From Candidatus Rifleibacteriota bacterium (GTDB taxonomy: Bacteria > Muiribacteriota > Ozemobacteria > Ozemobacterales > Ozemobacteraceae): DNA of 33,489 bases. Shown here piece by piece: positions 1 to 7,476 of the stretch (position 1 is the stretch's first letter; each line of letters starts with the position of its first letter). Location: NCBI GenBank assembly GCA_028691595.1, contig JAQUZA010000004.1, forward strand, positions 1 through 33,489, written 5' to 3'. The notes below the pieces were generated by a model. The model had not been told where the DNA came from. It made no database searches and was given only the letters and a program-made list of their open reading frames with translations. The position numbers and the translations under genes were made by a program.

Positions 1-24
1 TTTTACCTTGAAAGGTGGTAACTT

Positions 25-480
25 ATGGCCAGACCGAGAAAACCGACAAACCTGAAGATCATACAGGGAACATACCGACCAGATCGAGCGAACCAGAACG
101 AGCCGAAGCCCGAAATCTGCACGCCAGAGGCCCCAGAGTTTTTATCAGAGAAGGCGCTGCAAGAATGGCAGAGAATAGCGCCGATACTTGAGAGTCTGGG
201 GTTGCTTTCGCAGGTAGACAAGATGGCGCTTGCCGCATACTGTTCAGCAGTCGCGCGACTGTGGTTGGCTGAAGAACAACTGAAAACCGAAGGGCTGACC
301 GTGACGAATGAACGCGGCCGAAGAATAAAAAACCCGCTGGTTGACGTTGCCAATGCCGCGGCAAAACAGATCAGCCTTTTTGCTTCTCAGTTTGGTATGA
401 GCCCTTCGACCAGATCGGGGGTTAGTGTTAAAGCACTGGAAAAAGAGAACCCACTAGCCAAGTTTAAGAAAAAATGGTGA
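25..480 (+). CDS. Phage terminase small subunit, P27 family (orphan)
   Basis: This 151-aa protein resembles P27-type terminase small subunits, which recognise phage DNA for packaging and work with a large ATPase/nuclease subunit. Family-like features are the basic N-terminus (MARPRKPTNLKIIQGT), the central helical part with a WLAEEQL segment, the NPLVDVANAAAKQI stretch and the short C-terminal FGMSPSTRSGV motif followed by a lysine-rich tail. The length is normal for the family and the frame is intact. AAAGGTGG lies 6 nt before the ATG. No large terminase, portal or capsid gene follows; a terminator begins 20 nt after the stop. It therefore looks like a prophage remnant, or the edge of a prophage lying to the left of the window. 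Recognition is by family resemblance from reading; no search was run. Confidence 0.85.
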   Translation: MARPRKPTNLKIIQGTYRPDRANQNEPKPEICTPEAPEFLSEKALQEWQRIAPILESLGLLSQVDKMALAAYCSAVARLWLAEEQLKTEGLTVTNERGRRIKNPLVDVANAAAKQISLFASQFGMSPSTRSGVSVKALEKENPLAKFKKKW

Positions 481-499
481 ACAAGCACCAGGACAACAG

Positions 500-530
500 A
501 ACCGCCTGAAATATGGCGGTTTTTTCTTTG
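500..530 (+). terminator. Rho-independent terminator after terS
   Basis: AACCGCC (500-506) and GGCGGTT (515-521) form a 7-bp GC-rich stem with an 8-nt loop, followed at once by a T-rich tract (TTTTCTTT). It sits 20 nt after the terminase stop codon and would end that transcript. Confidence 0.8.
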
Positions 531-765
531 TCGAAGCCTGAAGCGGAAACCGAAACAGCGTGCAGGTTTTCGGGTGAGAAGCCAGCCACACCGGCCGCCA
601 CTAAATCTTATACCCTAACAGGCCTTTGCAGGCAGGGGGGGAATTAAGAAAGAGAGCTGGTTACCCCTTACAAATTCGTCAATTTGACGCTTTTACCCTG
701 AACCGTTTCGGGGTAGATTGGCGGCAAATCCGGCAAAATGTCGGCTTTAGACTTGCCAGGGGTTG

Positions 766-788
766 AAATCCACAAAATTTGTGGATTT
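766..788. repeat. 23-bp perfect dyad
   Basis: AAATCCACAAA (766-776) and TTTGTGGATTT (778-788) are exact inverted repeats with one central base. A second perfect dyad, CGGCAAC-G-GTTGCCG, lies 8 bp further on at 797-811. Arms this long with a 1-bp centre suit a dimeric DNA-binding protein better than a hairpin terminator, and no T-run follows. The function is unknown. Confidence 0.6.
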
Positions 789-1113
789 GAAACGAGCGGC
801 AACGGTTGCCGATTTGAAATGACTTACAACCTGAATGAAATTCGGAATAATTCCGTTTTTGCCAAGTGGTTGAGGCGCGCACCAAGCCGGTCAATATTCG
901 TTACCCCCGTTGATTTTTCCCTGGTAGCTTTTTGCCACGCTGCCGAGCGGCTCTTCAACCAGACAACAGCCGGCGCATAATAGGCACCGGCATTGTCTTG
1001 ACTGCAAAGCTGATCGGCTTTCAGGTTGAATAGGTGGCGGCCGGTATAATTCTTGCCGATGGTATGATAAAATTGAAGAGAGATCGGGCGATAAAAAAAA
1101 TAGCAAAAATTTT

Positions 1114-1139
1114 TTTCTGGGGTAACTTTCTGGGGTAAC
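1114..1139. repeat. 13-bp perfect tandem duplication
   Basis: TTTCTGGGGTAAC occurs twice head to tail (1114-1126 and 1127-1139) inside an A/T-rich stretch. Both copies contain the GGGGTAA heptamer, which is also found at 661-667 and 901-907 in the opposite orientation. It may be a protein-binding iteration or a slippage duplication. Confidence 0.7.
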
Positions 1140-1250
1140 AGGTGAATAATATTTTTTATAATTCTTTGTTGGTGTGGGTTGCAGCGAGTAGTTAAATAGA
1201 GCCATGCTCCATTTTTTTTTTGCTCGAATGATGTTTAAGAAGTATAATAA

Positions 1251-1279
1251 GCCCGCAACTCATGCGGGTTTTTTTATTT
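1251..1279 (+). terminator. Rho-independent terminator
   Basis: CCCGCA (1252-1257) and TGCGGG (1263-1268) form a stem with a 5-nt loop, followed by seven T (1269-1275). No gene ends just upstream on the plus strand, so either it is left over from a lost gene or it ends an unrecognised transcript from the 530-1250 region. Confidence 0.7.
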
Positions 1280-1353
1280 CTGCCAGTTTCACTGGTTCGA
1301 CACCAGGCAAATTGAACTCTAGTGCTTTGTCAGACTTGAATCTTTAGTTATAC

Positions 1354-1420
1354 CGTCATTCCCGCAGAAGCGGGAATCTTATCTCTAACAGATTAGATCC
1401 CCGTTTGCACGGGGATGACA
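1354..1420. repeat. REP/MITE-like double-hairpin element
   Basis: Two GC-rich hairpins lie 19 bp apart: ATTCCCGC-AGAA-GCGGGAAT (1358-1377) and ATCCCCG-TTTGCA-CGGGGAT (1397-1416). The outer ends are inverted copies, GTCAT (1355-1359) and ATGAC (1415-1419), so the whole 67-bp unit has terminal symmetry. Elements beginning CGTCATTCCCGC and ending in GGGATGAC are common dispersed intergenic repeats in many bacterial genomes. No target-site duplication is obvious. Only one copy is present in this window. Confidence 0.6.
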
Positions 1421-1491
1421 TCGAGGCCGTTGATTTTGTATTTTCGACTTTGACCGACCACTAGATGCGACAAATCGCTTGCTGCATGAGT

Positions 1492-1520
1492 TTGTCTGAG
1501 TTGAAAAAACGGGCTATAAT
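1492..1520 (+). promoter_or_regulatory. Sigma70-like promoter of the EFR1 gene
   Basis: TTGTCT (1492-1497) and a consensus TATAAT (1515-1520) are separated by 17 bp. The predicted start of transcription, near 1527, gives a leader of about 57 nt before the ATG at 1584. Confidence 0.65.
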
Positions 1521-1583
1521 CTTGTGGGGTGGTAAGAATATCAGAAGCAACGAGGCCAGGATTTATTAACGGAGGCAATGACA

Positions 1584-2393
1584 ATGCGCACAACTGTTTT
1601 TTACTTTTCCGGAACTGGAAATTCGCTGGTTGCTGCCCGCCAGCTTGCTGAAAAACTTGATTCTGCCAGGCTGATTGCCCTTGCCAGTCTGCCTGATGAT
1701 CGTCAATTTATCGTTGACAGCGATATTGTGGTGTTCGTATTTCCTGTTTATGCCGCCGGCATACCGGTAATCGTAAAAAATTCACTTGCCCGCCTTAGAT
1801 TTACAGGCAAGCCATATATTTGTGCAATTGCCACCTGCGGAGGCGATGCCGGTGCGGCAATCGGCATTTTGGCAACGGAGCTCCAGGCAAAATGTTCGAT
1901 GCAGCTTGCTGCCGGCTGGAAACTTCTTATGCCTGGCAATTACACACCTCTCTATGGTGCTTTTTCGGATAAAGTTCACGAGACCATTCTAAATGCCGCT
2001 AATGAGCGTATTGAGCTTTTATCAGGGTTGATCGCCGGCAGGCAGACCTGCCGTCTTGAAACCACCCCGGCTCCTTTTTCATGGCTGGTTAAGTTTATCT
2101 GGCTGGGTTTTGCCGGCTGGGTTGGAAAATCTGACCGGCATTTCAGGGCGTTACGTTCATGTACAGGTTGCGGGCTCTGCGAAAAAGTTTGCCTGGTTGC
2201 CAATATCAGACTTAATGAGAAAGGTCGACCTGTCTGGCAGCAGCACTGCCAGCAGTGTATGGCCTGTCTGCAGTATTGCCCGGTCGAAGCAATCCAGTTC
2301 TGCTGGTGGACTCAGGGCCGCCGTCGCTATCATCACCCACAGGTCACTCCATCGATGCTGGCATCACAGAAAGAGGCCATCTCAGAGGCATAG
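1584..2393 (+). CDS. EFR1-family flavodoxin/ferredoxin fusion protein
   Basis: This 269-aa cytoplasmic redox protein has an N-terminal flavodoxin-like FMN fold and a C-terminal bacterial ferredoxin domain. The phosphate-binding loop YFSGTGNS lies near residues 7-14. Two CxxCxxCxxxC clusters near residues 192-203 and 222-235 (CTGCGLCEKVC and CQQCMACLQYCP) should bind two [4Fe-4S] centres. This is the EFR1 arrangement; the electron partner is unknown. I chose the second ATG at 1584, because GGAGG at 1571-1575 lies 8 nt before it but only 2 nt before the ATG at 1578. It has its own promoter and converges on the SUI1 gene, 21 bp away, with no terminator between them. No neighbouring redox enzyme suggests a pathway. 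Confidence 0.88.
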   Translation: MRTTVFYFSGTGNSLVAARQLAEKLDSARLIALASLPDDRQFIVDSDIVVFVFPVYAAGIPVIVKNSLARLRFTGKPYICAIATCGGDAGAAIGILATELQAKCSMQLAAGWKLLMPGNYTPLYGAFSDKVHETILNAANERIELLSGLIAGRQTCRLETTPAPFSWLVKFIWLGFAGWVGKSDRHFRALRSCTGCGLCEKVCLVANIRLNEKGRPVWQQHCQQCMACLQYCPVEAIQFCWWTQGRRRYHHPQVTPSMLASQKEAISEA

Positions 2394-2414
2394 CAGACTG
2401 TTGCTTTGTGATAA

Positions 2415-2783
2415 TCAGCCACCGCTGCGTTTAACCTTGTAACCCATTTTTTGAAGTTCTTCTATGAGACGGTCGCGATGGTCTCCCTGAATTTCAATGA
2501 CTCTGTCTCTAAGAGTTCCGCCGGCTCCACATTTCTTTCTGAGGTCGGTTGCCAGCTTTTTAAGCTCGTCCTCGTTGCCTGGCAGCCCGGTAATCAAGGT
2601 TACACCACTGCCTTTTCGCCCTTTTGTTTCCCTGCCAACTCTTACAAAACCATCGGCGGGGGTAGACTTGCCAGTGATGTTATTCTTTTTGCAGCGGCAC
2701 TGGTCGATCTGTTGCTCGCAGATTGGGCACATACGGCCCCATTCGCTTGAATAAACCAGTCCGCCCTTCGGTGACTTAGGCAT
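2415..2783 (-). CDS. yciH: SUI1/YciH family translation factor (eIF1-like)
   Basis: This 122-aa protein matches the bacterial SUI1 layout. The N-terminus LVYSSEWGRMCP leads into a four-cysteine motif (CPIC...CRC, residues 19-32). After a linker comes the eIF1-like fold with RKGSGVTLITGLPG, a KKCGAGGT motif, VIEIQGDHRDRL and a final MGYKVKRSGG. Relatives of eIF1 are thought to act in start-codon or initiation fidelity; the bacterial role is poorly defined. The ATG at 2783 is preceded by GGGAGAAG. It overlaps the last 8 nt of the RND pump gene (AATGCCTAA), so it is the last gene of the metal-efflux operon and probably translationally coupled. A longer frame begins upstream, but the family N-terminus matches this start. 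Confidence 0.9.
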   Translation of the reverse strand: MPKSPKGGLVYSSEWGRMCPICEQQIDQCRCKKNNITGKSTPADGFVRVGRETKGRKGSGVTLITGLPGNEDELKKLATDLRKKCGAGGTLRDRVIEIQGDHRDRLIEELQKMGYKVKRSGG

Positions 2784-5700
2784 TGTCAATCTTCTCCCTG
2801 CGGTTTTCCAGCCAGATTTCAACCTGATAATATACGGCTGGAATTACAAAAAGTGTCAAGGTCGTCGATGATAATAACCCAAAAACCACAACACTTGCCA
2901 GCGGTCGCTGAACTTCAGAGCCTGCTCCGGTCGCAAGAAGAAGAGGTATGAGACCAAGCAGCGTTGTAAGTGTTGTCATCACAACAGCTGCCAGACGGTC
3001 TTCGCAGCCCTCGTGAATTGTCTGATCTATATCGCGCCCAGCCCGTCTGAGATCGTTAAAGCAGGAAACCATTACCATGCCATCAAGCATAGCCATGCCA
3101 AACAGCGCAATAAATCCCACCGATGCCGGCACAGAAAGATACTGGCCCATAATCAGCAGACCGGCGATGCCGCCAATAATCGAAAGAGGCACCATCGTAA
3201 AAATGATCAGAGCGTTTTTAACGCTGGCAAAGCTTAACCAGAGCATTAAAAATACTGCAGCAACAGCTGCCGGCACGATGATTGAAAGTCTCAACATTGC
3301 CCGCTGCTGATTTTCAAATTGTCCGCCATATTCAATGCTATAGCCCACCGGCAGCTGAATTTTTTCGCCGATAATCTGCTGTATATCTGCTACAACACTG
3401 CCAAGATCACGACCTCTGATGTTGCCCTGAACTGTCCACCGCCGTTGATTATTTTCGCGGTTGATCTGCATCGGGCCGATAACTGACGAAATCTTTGCTA
3501 CCTGACCCAGCGGAATCAGGCCATTTCCAGGGGTGCTGACCAGAAGATTCTCAATGGCCCGGGTGTCACTGCGGTATTTTTCGTCGTAACGCAGGTGAAT
3601 TCCGAATCGTCGGTTGTTAAGATATATATTGTCGATAACTTCGCCACCAATGGCTATTTCAACCATTTCAAGTATCTGATTGACGCTGATGCCATTGCGG
3701 GCGCATTTTTCACGATCGGCGGTAATCTGTATCTGGGGTTGCCCAAAACTTTGCTCAACTGCAAGATCTGTAAGGCCAGGTATCTTTTCAATGGCTTCGT
3801 TAACATGCTCAGCAAGTTTCTGAAGTACCTTGAGATCGGGCCCGAAAACTTTTATGGCCAGCTGGCTTTTAACCCCTGATACCAGCTCATCAAAGGCATT
3901 CTGAATGGGCTGGGTGAAATTGAGGTGAACTCCAGGAGTGGTTGAGAGGCTTTTATTCAAAGCTTCAATCAATGCGGCTTTATTCCTGCCGCTTTTCCAT
4001 TTTTCGCCCGGGTGCAGCTCGATCTGGATTTCTCCGTAATTAACAGGATGTGGGTGACTCCCGGCTTCGGGGCGACCAATGCGCGAAATAACTTCGCGAA
4101 CTTCACTGAATTCAAGCACCTTTTTCTCAAGTTCGCCAACGATAACGGTGGCGTGCTTGAGCGAAATTGATGGAGCCATTGCTACACTTATGAATATCGA
4201 ACCTTCTTCAAGCACCGGCATGAATTCACTGCCTGCTTGGCTGAGAGCCCCCAGGGCCGCGATAAAGCAGAAAATTGCCGCCAGAATTACCTTGCGCGAA
4301 TTTTTGACCGCCCATTGCCTTGCCGGGCGATATAGATTCTGGAGCTTCGTCATGGCGATAGTTTCATCACTGTCATGTTTTTTCAGCAAAACGAGCGACA
4401 GGGCGGGAACACAAAATAGAGCCACGAGCAGCGAACCAATCATCGCTGCCGAGATTGAAAAGGCCATTGGAGAAAACATTTTGCCTTCAACGCCCTGTAA
4501 GGTTAAAAGTGGCAGAAAGACGATAATTACAATTATGCCGCTGAACAGAATCGGTCGGGCTACTTCGTCGGCAGCTCTATAAATTGCCGAAAACCTGCCT
4601 TCATGACTGTTGCTGCTGTTGCGTTTTAAACTGGTAAGAATCGATTCCATCATTACAATCGAGCCGTCGCAGAGCATGCCGATTGCAACCGCAATACCGC
4701 CAAGCGACATGAGGTTTGCAGAAATCCCCGCTCTGGTCATTATGATTATGGCAATTAATGCGCACAAAGGCAGAGAAAGCACGACAATAAAAGCGGTGCG
4801 CATGTTTCCCATGAAGATCAGCAGAATGATCAGGACAAGAACAGCCCCCTGAAGAAGTGCCGAAATGACAGTGTGAGTAGCGCTGTTTACAAGACTGGCC
4901 TGGTCGTAGTAGGGCTTGAGATCAACTCCTTCGGGAAGCGTCTGGCGAACCTGGGCAATTTTTTCATGCAGGCGGCCGATAACCTGCGAAGTGTTTTCGC
5001 CGTAAAGCTTCAGCACAATGCCTGAAACAACTTCTTTGCCGCCATTGTGCATTACCACGCCACGGCGAACCTCATTGCCGAATTCTACCTCGGCAATATC
5101 CCTTATCAGCACAGGAGTTCCATTGAAAACCTTAACCGGGACGCTGCGAATTTCATCAAGAGACTGCAATAAACCGATTCCACGCACCAGAAGCTCTTCG
5201 GCTTCGGTGGTCAAAAACTGACCACCGGCGTTGCGGTTATTGCTCTTAACCGCAGCAATAACCTCTTCGATGGTGAGGTGATATTTTGCCAGCAGCTGTG
5301 GGTTCAGTCTGATCTGATACTGCAGGGCATGACCACCCATCGACAACACGTCGGTAACCCCTTTAACCGTTTGAAGCTGGTATTTGATAACCCAGTCGTT
5401 TAGTTCGCGCAGCCAGGTGTTCAGCTCTTTGCCGCCGGTATCGACTTTTTCAGGGTCAGCGCTGAGGTAGTAAATAAAAATTTGCCCAAGACCCGTTGAA
5501 ATGGGCCCGAGGGTCGGCGGGCTTTCGAGACCTGGAAGGTCGGCTCTGGCGGTATTCAGCCGCTCTGCAACCAGTTGCCGGGCAAAATAAATATCAGTAT
5601 CGTCGTCGAAATAAACGTAGATAACCGAAAGGCCGAATGCCGAAGTCGACTTGACGAGGTTAACACCTGGCAGCCCATTCATGGCTGATTCAATTGGCCA

Positions 5701-5895
5701 GGTAATCAGGCGCTCCATTTCTTCGGGGGCAAGGCCATGGCTTTCACAGAAAACCGGCACCATTACCGGAGAAATATCTGGAAATGCGTCGACGGGCATG
5801 TTGCGGTATTCGTAGATGCCGTAAAAAATTGTCAGTAGAACAAAAATGAGTAGCAGGCCGGGGTTTCTCAGCGCTTTTTCAATAAGTCTCTGCAT
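2776..5895 (-). CDS. cusA: Heavy-metal RND efflux pump (CusA/CzcA family)
   Basis: This 1039-aa inner-membrane proton/metal antiporter is full length for heavy-metal-efflux RND proteins. It has one N-terminal membrane helix (about 12-30), a porter domain including FPDISPVMV, a helix block near 343-500, a second porter domain and a C-terminal helix block near 860-1030. Helix-4 motif: LGGIAVAIGMLCDGSIVMMES, with D410 and E417 present. The first aspartate of the CzcA DFG motif is replaced by alanine, as in Cu/Ag-type CusA, but CDGSIVMMES is not the standard CusA form. Monovalent copper or silver is therefore the likelier substrate, with low certainty. The ATG at 5895 follows the adaptor stop by 18 nt; the Shine-Dalgarno is weak (CAGGT), so coupling is likely. 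Confidence 0.93.
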   Translation of the reverse strand: MQRLIEKALRNPGLLLIFVLLTIFYGIYEYRNMPVDAFPDISPVMVPVFCESHGLAPEEMERLITWPIESAMNGLPGVNLVKSTSAFGLSVIYVYFDDDTDIYFARQLVAERLNTARADLPGLESPPTLGPISTGLGQIFIYYLSADPEKVDTGGKELNTWLRELNDWVIKYQLQTVKGVTDVLSMGGHALQYQIRLNPQLLAKYHLTIEEVIAAVKSNNRNAGGQFLTTEAEELLVRGIGLLQSLDEIRSVPVKVFNGTPVLIRDIAEVEFGNEVRRGVVMHNGGKEVVSGIVLKLYGENTSQVIGRLHEKIAQVRQTLPEGVDLKPYYDQASLVNSATHTVISALLQGAVLVLIILLIFMGNMRTAFIVVLSLPLCALIAIIIMTRAGISANLMSLGGIAVAIGMLCDGSIVMMESILTSLKRNSSNSHEGRFSAIYRAADEVARPILFSGIIVIIVFLPLLTLQGVEGKMFSPMAFSISAAMIGSLLVALFCVPALSLVLLKKHDSDETIAMTKLQNLYRPARQWAVKNSRKVILAAIFCFIAALGALSQAGSEFMPVLEEGSIFISVAMAPSISLKHATVIVGELEKKVLEFSEVREVISRIGRPEAGSHPHPVNYGEIQIELHPGEKWKSGRNKAALIEALNKSLSTTPGVHLNFTQPIQNAFDELVSGVKSQLAIKVFGPDLKVLQKLAEHVNEAIEKIPGLTDLAVEQSFGQPQIQITADREKCARNGISVNQILEMVEIAIGGEVIDNIYLNNRRFGIHLRYDEKYRSDTRAIENLLVSTPGNGLIPLGQVAKISSVIGPMQINRENNQRRWTVQGNIRGRDLGSVVADIQQIIGEKIQLPVGYSIEYGGQFENQQRAMLRLSIIVPAAVAAVFLMLWLSFASVKNALIIFTMVPLSIIGGIAGLLIMGQYLSVPASVGFIALFGMAMLDGMVMVSCFNDLRRAGRDIDQTIHEGCEDRLAAVVMTTLTTLLGLIPLLLATGAGSEVQRPLASVVVFGLLSSTTLTLFVIPAVYYQVEIWLENRREKIDNA

Positions 5896-5913
5896 GTGAT
5901 TATATTTTACCTG

Positions 5914-7476
5914 TCAATGGCCGTGCCCGGCGTGCGGGTCCATACCACTGGTTACCATGATGGCCTTGAGTGTGAATGCACCTGCAGAAACATAATTCAT
6001 GCCGGCTTTGAGCCCGGCAAGAATCTCAATATTGTCGCTGTCTTCACGGCCTGTTTTAACATCAACCGGTTTGAAGCCCCTGGCAGTGCTGACAAAAACA
6101 ACGTTGTCGCCATTTATATTTTGAACCGCTTCTCTTCGCACCACAACAGGAAGATTGTCGGCGGCGATCTTTATTGTGCCGTTGGCAAAGCCACCTGGTC
6201 GCCAGCGCCCGCTGTCATTGCTCAGAGAAACCCTTACGGCCGCCGTTCGCGTCTGCTCATTAATTGTCGGGCCAACCATAATGACTCTGCCGATTGTCTT
6301 TTCCCCTTCAGCTGAGGTAATTTCCGTTTCCATGCCATTTTTTATCAGGCTGATATCTTTCGCTGGAGCCTGTAAAACTACCCATAGACTGCTTAAATCG
6401 GCCAGTGAAAAAATTATCCGGTTGCCCTCAACCTCTTCTCCAGTTTCAATGTTACGTGCAATCACTGTGCCGGTGCGGCCGGCCTTAATTGAGATCTTTG
6501 AAAACTGATCTTCGTCGCCAGGATGAAAATGCCGCCCGGTGCTGAAAGAACAATCTTTGCAGGTTGAATCGGTGCATTCCTGCTGAATTTTTGCACCATG
6601 CTTCTTAAGTTCTTCAATTTCTGCCGCTGTCATTCCAAGAATAAGCAGTTTGCGCTCGGCCGTTCGCAGCCTGAACTCATTGATTCGCTGCTTTTGTTCT
6701 GCATCGTAAAGGCGCTGAGAAACTTCAAATCTGGTGCTGTCCATATCTGAATAAAATGCGGCCTGCGCCTTGTCAAAGGCGTTCTGAGAATTAAGGAAAT
6801 CATTCTCGCTGATAATTTTATCTTTGAAAAGCTTCTGTTTGCGTTCAAATGATTTTTTGCTGGTCAAATATTCGGCGTAGGCGCTGATCAGGCGGGATCG
6901 GTATTCGCCAAGGTCTCCGAAATTCTGCTGTTGCAGAATTTCGAGCTGTTGAGGCTTTTTATTAAGTTCTACCAGAAGTTTGCCGGCACTTTGTGAAATT
7001 GTTTGTGCCCGCTGCAGATCGAACAAAGAAATACCGGTCTGGTTGAAAAGCTCGTAATATTCAGACTTGGCTTGACCGAGTTCAGCGCTGTCAAGAATTG
7101 CCAGAACATCATTCTTACGCACAAAATCACCGGTGAAAACATTGATTTTGTCGGCAATTCCGCTGGTTCTTGCCACATGATGCACGAGGCGCTCACTGTT
7201 GACAACGATTTCGCCGGTCAGCGAGATTTCACGGGCCAGATTGCCGCTTCCGGCAATGCCGGTTTTGATTCCAGAATTCTTTATCTGCTCCGGGCTAAGA
7301 ACTATTTCGCTGAGACTGCTTTCGGCACTGCAGGTTTCGCCAGGCTTATGCTCGTGCACGGCATGATCATGACCTTCATGACTTTTATGGTCATCCTGGG
7401 CCACCGAATTGCTGAAAATGAAGAAGGTCAGCGCAACTAAGACGCAAGCCTGAAAGAAAAAAGTTTTTTTATTCAA
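5914..7476 (-). CDS. cusB: RND periplasmic adaptor with metal-binding clusters (CusB/CzcB-like)
   Basis: This 520-aa membrane-fusion protein links the RND pump to the TolC channel. An N-terminal signal segment (residues 4-26) is followed by a His-rich tract with seven His between about 30 and 43. The lipoyl halves and barrel fit GEIVVNSERL, VFTGDFVRKNDVLAILDSAEL and AGRTGTVIARNIETGEEV, with a helical hairpin near 130-290. An extra cluster lies near 301-318 (C301, C306, C309, H316, H318), and the C-terminus ends DPHAGHGH. These suggest periplasmic metal capture. Translation starts at TTG (7476), supported by AAAGGAAG about 6 nt upstream; it overlaps the TolC stop by 8 nt. The family assignment is firm, but the metal is not identified by sequence alone. 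Confidence 0.9.
   Translation of the reverse strand: MNKKTFFFQACVLVALTFFIFSNSVAQDDHKSHEGHDHAVHEHKPGETCSAESSLSEIVLSPEQIKNSGIKTGIAGSGNLAREISLTGEIVVNSERLVHHVARTSGIADKINVFTGDFVRKNDVLAILDSAELGQAKSEYYELFNQTGISLFDLQRAQTISQSAGKLLVELNKKPQQLEILQQQNFGDLGEYRSRLISAYAEYLTSKKSFERKQKLFKDKIISENDFLNSQNAFDKAQAAFYSDMDSTRFEVSQRLYDAEQKQRINEFRLRTAERKLLILGMTAAEIEELKKHGAKIQQECTDSTCKDCSFSTGRHFHPGDEDQFSKISIKAGRTGTVIARNIETGEEVEGNRIIFSLADLSSLWVVLQAPAKDISLIKNGMETEITSAEGEKTIGRVIMVGPTINEQTRTAAVRVSLSNDSGRWRPGGFANGTIKIAADNLPVVVRREAVQNINGDNVVFVSTARGFKPVDVKTGREDSDNIEILAGLKAGMNYVSAGAFTLKAIMVTSGMDPHAGHGH

Larger units (their letters stand above)
531..1250. other. Gene-free phage-flank region rich in short dyads
   Basis: I see no convincing gene here. 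The short open frames have no Shine-Dalgarno sequence and no recognisable protein features. There are several perfect short inverted repeats: CGTCAA/TTGACG at 677-689, an 11-bp-arm dyad at 766-788, CGGCAAC/GTTGCCG at 797-811 and CGGAA/TTCCG at 843-855, the last followed by five T. The heptamer GGGGTAA or its complement occurs at 661-667, 901-907, 1119-1125 and 1132-1138. The stretch 1090-1170 is A/T rich. It could be phage control or attachment-flank DNA, or degraded mobile DNA; nothing here decides between these. Confidence 0.5.

Noticed and set aside
738..980. 80-aa open frame in the gene-free region
   Set aside because: It has no ribosome site, its sequence follows the dyads, and it shows no protein-like features.
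891..1205. 104-aa minus-strand frame with Cys-rich stretch
   Set aside because: It runs through A/T-rich and tandem-repeat DNA, has no ribosome site, and the Cys run looks accidental.
1280..1345. GGTTCGACACC, like a tRNA T-arm
   Set aside because: Upstream sequence is a terminator and poly-T; no acceptor, D or anticodon stem can be formed, so it is neither a tRNA nor a clear attachment site.
5896..6315. 139-aa plus-strand frame opposite the adaptor gene
   Set aside because: It is antisense to the His-rich end and barrel domains of the adaptor, whose family match is clear.
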